From contig CACLGU010000014.1 in NCBI GenBank assembly GCA_902606505.1, positions 1-36,289 on the forward strand: a DNA stretch of 36,289 nucleotides, written 5' to 3'. The notes below the pieces were generated by a model that made no database searches, was not told where the DNA came from, and saw nothing but the letters and a program-made list of their open reading frames with translations. Positions 35,559 through 36,289 of the stretch are shown here, piece after piece. Both the position numbers and the translations under genes were made by a program. The stretch is from an uncultured Prochlorococcus sp. (GTDB taxonomy: Bacteria; Cyanobacteriota; Cyanobacteriia; PCC-6307; Cyanobiaceae). Position 1 is the stretch's first letter, and each line of letters opens with the position of its first letter.

Positions 35559-36289
35559 TTATAGAATTTCTTTAGTCTTATTAACTACGTTTTCGACTGT
35601 AAATCCAAAATTTTTCATACATTCTCCACCTGGTGCTGATGCACCAAAACTGTCCATGGTAATACAAATTCCATCAAAACCTGTATATTTATGCCAACCA
35701 AATGAATGGGCAGCTTCTACTACAACTCTTTTTTTCACACTACTAGGTAAAACACTTTCTTTGTAAGATTCTTCTTGCTCTTCAAAAAGTTCTACACAAG
35801 GCATAGAAACAACTCTAATTTTTTTACCTAAGCTTGAAATTTCCTTACTTGCTTCAATGCAAAGATTCAGTTCGCTTCCAGTACCAATAAATATTAGATC
35901 TGGTGTTCCTTCACAATCAGAAACGACATATCCTCCTAGAGCAACTTTGTCGATCGAAGTATTTTCTTGATTTGGCATACCTTGTCTACTTAAACAAAGG
36001 GCAGAAGGTCTTTTTCGATTTTGAATAGCAAGCTTATAAGCTCCGCTCGTCTCATTGCCATCTCCAGGTCTGAAAACTAGCATGTTAGGCATGGCTCGTA
36101 GAGAAGGGATAGTTTCAATGGGTTGATGTGTTGGACCATCTTCTCCTACACCAATTGAATCGTGAGTTAAGACATAGATTACTCCTAATTCGCTAAGTGC
36201 TGAAAGTCTCATTGAGCCCCTCATATAATCGGCGAAAACAAGGAAGGTTCCACCATAAGGGATAAGACCACTATTGTGATAAGCAATAC
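35559..36289 (-). CDS. tkt: Transketolase (C-terminal part; N-terminal part beyond window)
   Basis: Thiamine-pyrophosphate enzyme of the Calvin cycle and pentose phosphate pathway. About 243 codons are inside the window: the end of the pyrimidine-binding domain (G-G-T-F-L-V-F then T-H-D-S-I-G-V-G-E-D-G-P-T-H-Q-P, which contacts substrate) and the C-terminal domain (P-C-V-E-L-F then E-A-A-H-S-F-G-W). Reading continues with no stop through 36289, so the internal ATG at 36224 is not the start. The N-terminal, cofactor-binding two-thirds are off the edge. It lies beside thiC, whose pathway makes its cofactor, though they are convergent and not co-transcribed. Confidence 0.98.
   Translation of the reverse strand, partial: IAYHNSGLIPYGGTFLVFADYMRGSMRLSALSELGVIYVLTHDSIGVGEDGPTHQPIETIPSLRAMPNMLVFRPGDGNETSGAYKLAIQNRKRPSALCLSRQGMPNQENTSIDKVALGGYVVSDCEGTPDLIFIGTGSELNLCIEASKEISSLGKKIRVVSMPCVELFEEQEESYKESVLPSSVKKRVVVEAAHSFGWHKYTGFDGICITMDSFGASAPGGECMKNFGFTVENVVNKTKEIL

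Noticed and set aside
36200..36224. Internal ATG at 36224 as transketolase start
   Set aside because: The frame stays open to the window edge with transketolase-like residues before it.
1..36289. CRISPR array, transposase, phage genes or integrase
   Set aside because: No regular spaced repeats and no matching proteins; gene content is ordinary core.

Overview
The window looks like chromosomal core from a high-light type Prochlorococcus, or a very close marine picocyanobacterium. The DNA is strongly A+T-rich on both strands, genes are tightly packed with overlaps, and the set is cyanobacterial: psbZ, an RpaB/Ycf27-type response regulator, a long-form aspartate kinase with repeated ACT domains, a cobalamin-pathway cobH, an AhcY with the long-form insert and a group 2 sigma factor. 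No phage genes, transposases, CRISPR array, rRNA or genomic-island signature were seen. No gap between genes exceeds 200 bases.

Layout. 1-6050: lysC (3' end cut by the window edge) and holA on the minus strand, cobH on plus, and mutS on minus. 6191-8006: psbZ, ribH, tRNA-Gly(GCC) and an NTF2-like gene on plus, meeting a GNAT acetyltransferase on minus. 8181-11012: secA. 11021-14351: a minus-strand run read miaA, infC, GntR-type regulator, cysE. 14503-18946: a plus-strand run of gyrB, a small exported SH3-like protein, two adjacent CrcB/FluC fluoride-channel genes and mgtE. 19047-22441: a group 2 sigma factor, an alpha/beta hydrolase (minus), a PfkB sugar kinase and tsaE (minus), with overlapping convergent ends. 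22481-24935: ahcY, a DedA-family membrane protein and ssb (minus). 25066-27390: mreB-mreC-mreD. 27559-30690: an rpaB-like regulator, lysS, an 81-residue conserved-looking protein and smpB (minus). 30743-33976: ruvB, an exported TPR protein, an M20 amidohydrolase and a small membrane protein. 34046-35544: a TPP riboswitch and thiC. 35559 to the end: the C-terminal third of transketolase on minus.

Most genes are housekeeping: replication and repair (holA, mutS, gyrB, ssb, ruvB), translation and tRNA modification (infC, miaA, tsaE, lysS, smpB, tRNA-Gly), export (secA), cell shape (mreBCD), cofactors (cobH, ribH, thiC), sulfur and methyl metabolism (cysE, ahcY) and the Calvin cycle (tkt). I found no convincing wholly new system. 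The points most worth a second look are the FluC pair with complementary residue changes, two overlapping dyads abutting the PfkB kinase start, a 17-codon upstream ORF whose stop overlaps the mreB start, alternative hairpins between mgtE and the sigma gene, and several small uncharacterised genes. Non-ATG starts are common (TTG for crcB1, alpha/beta hydrolase, tsaE, dedA and lysS; GTG for crcB2, mreB and the GntR regulator).
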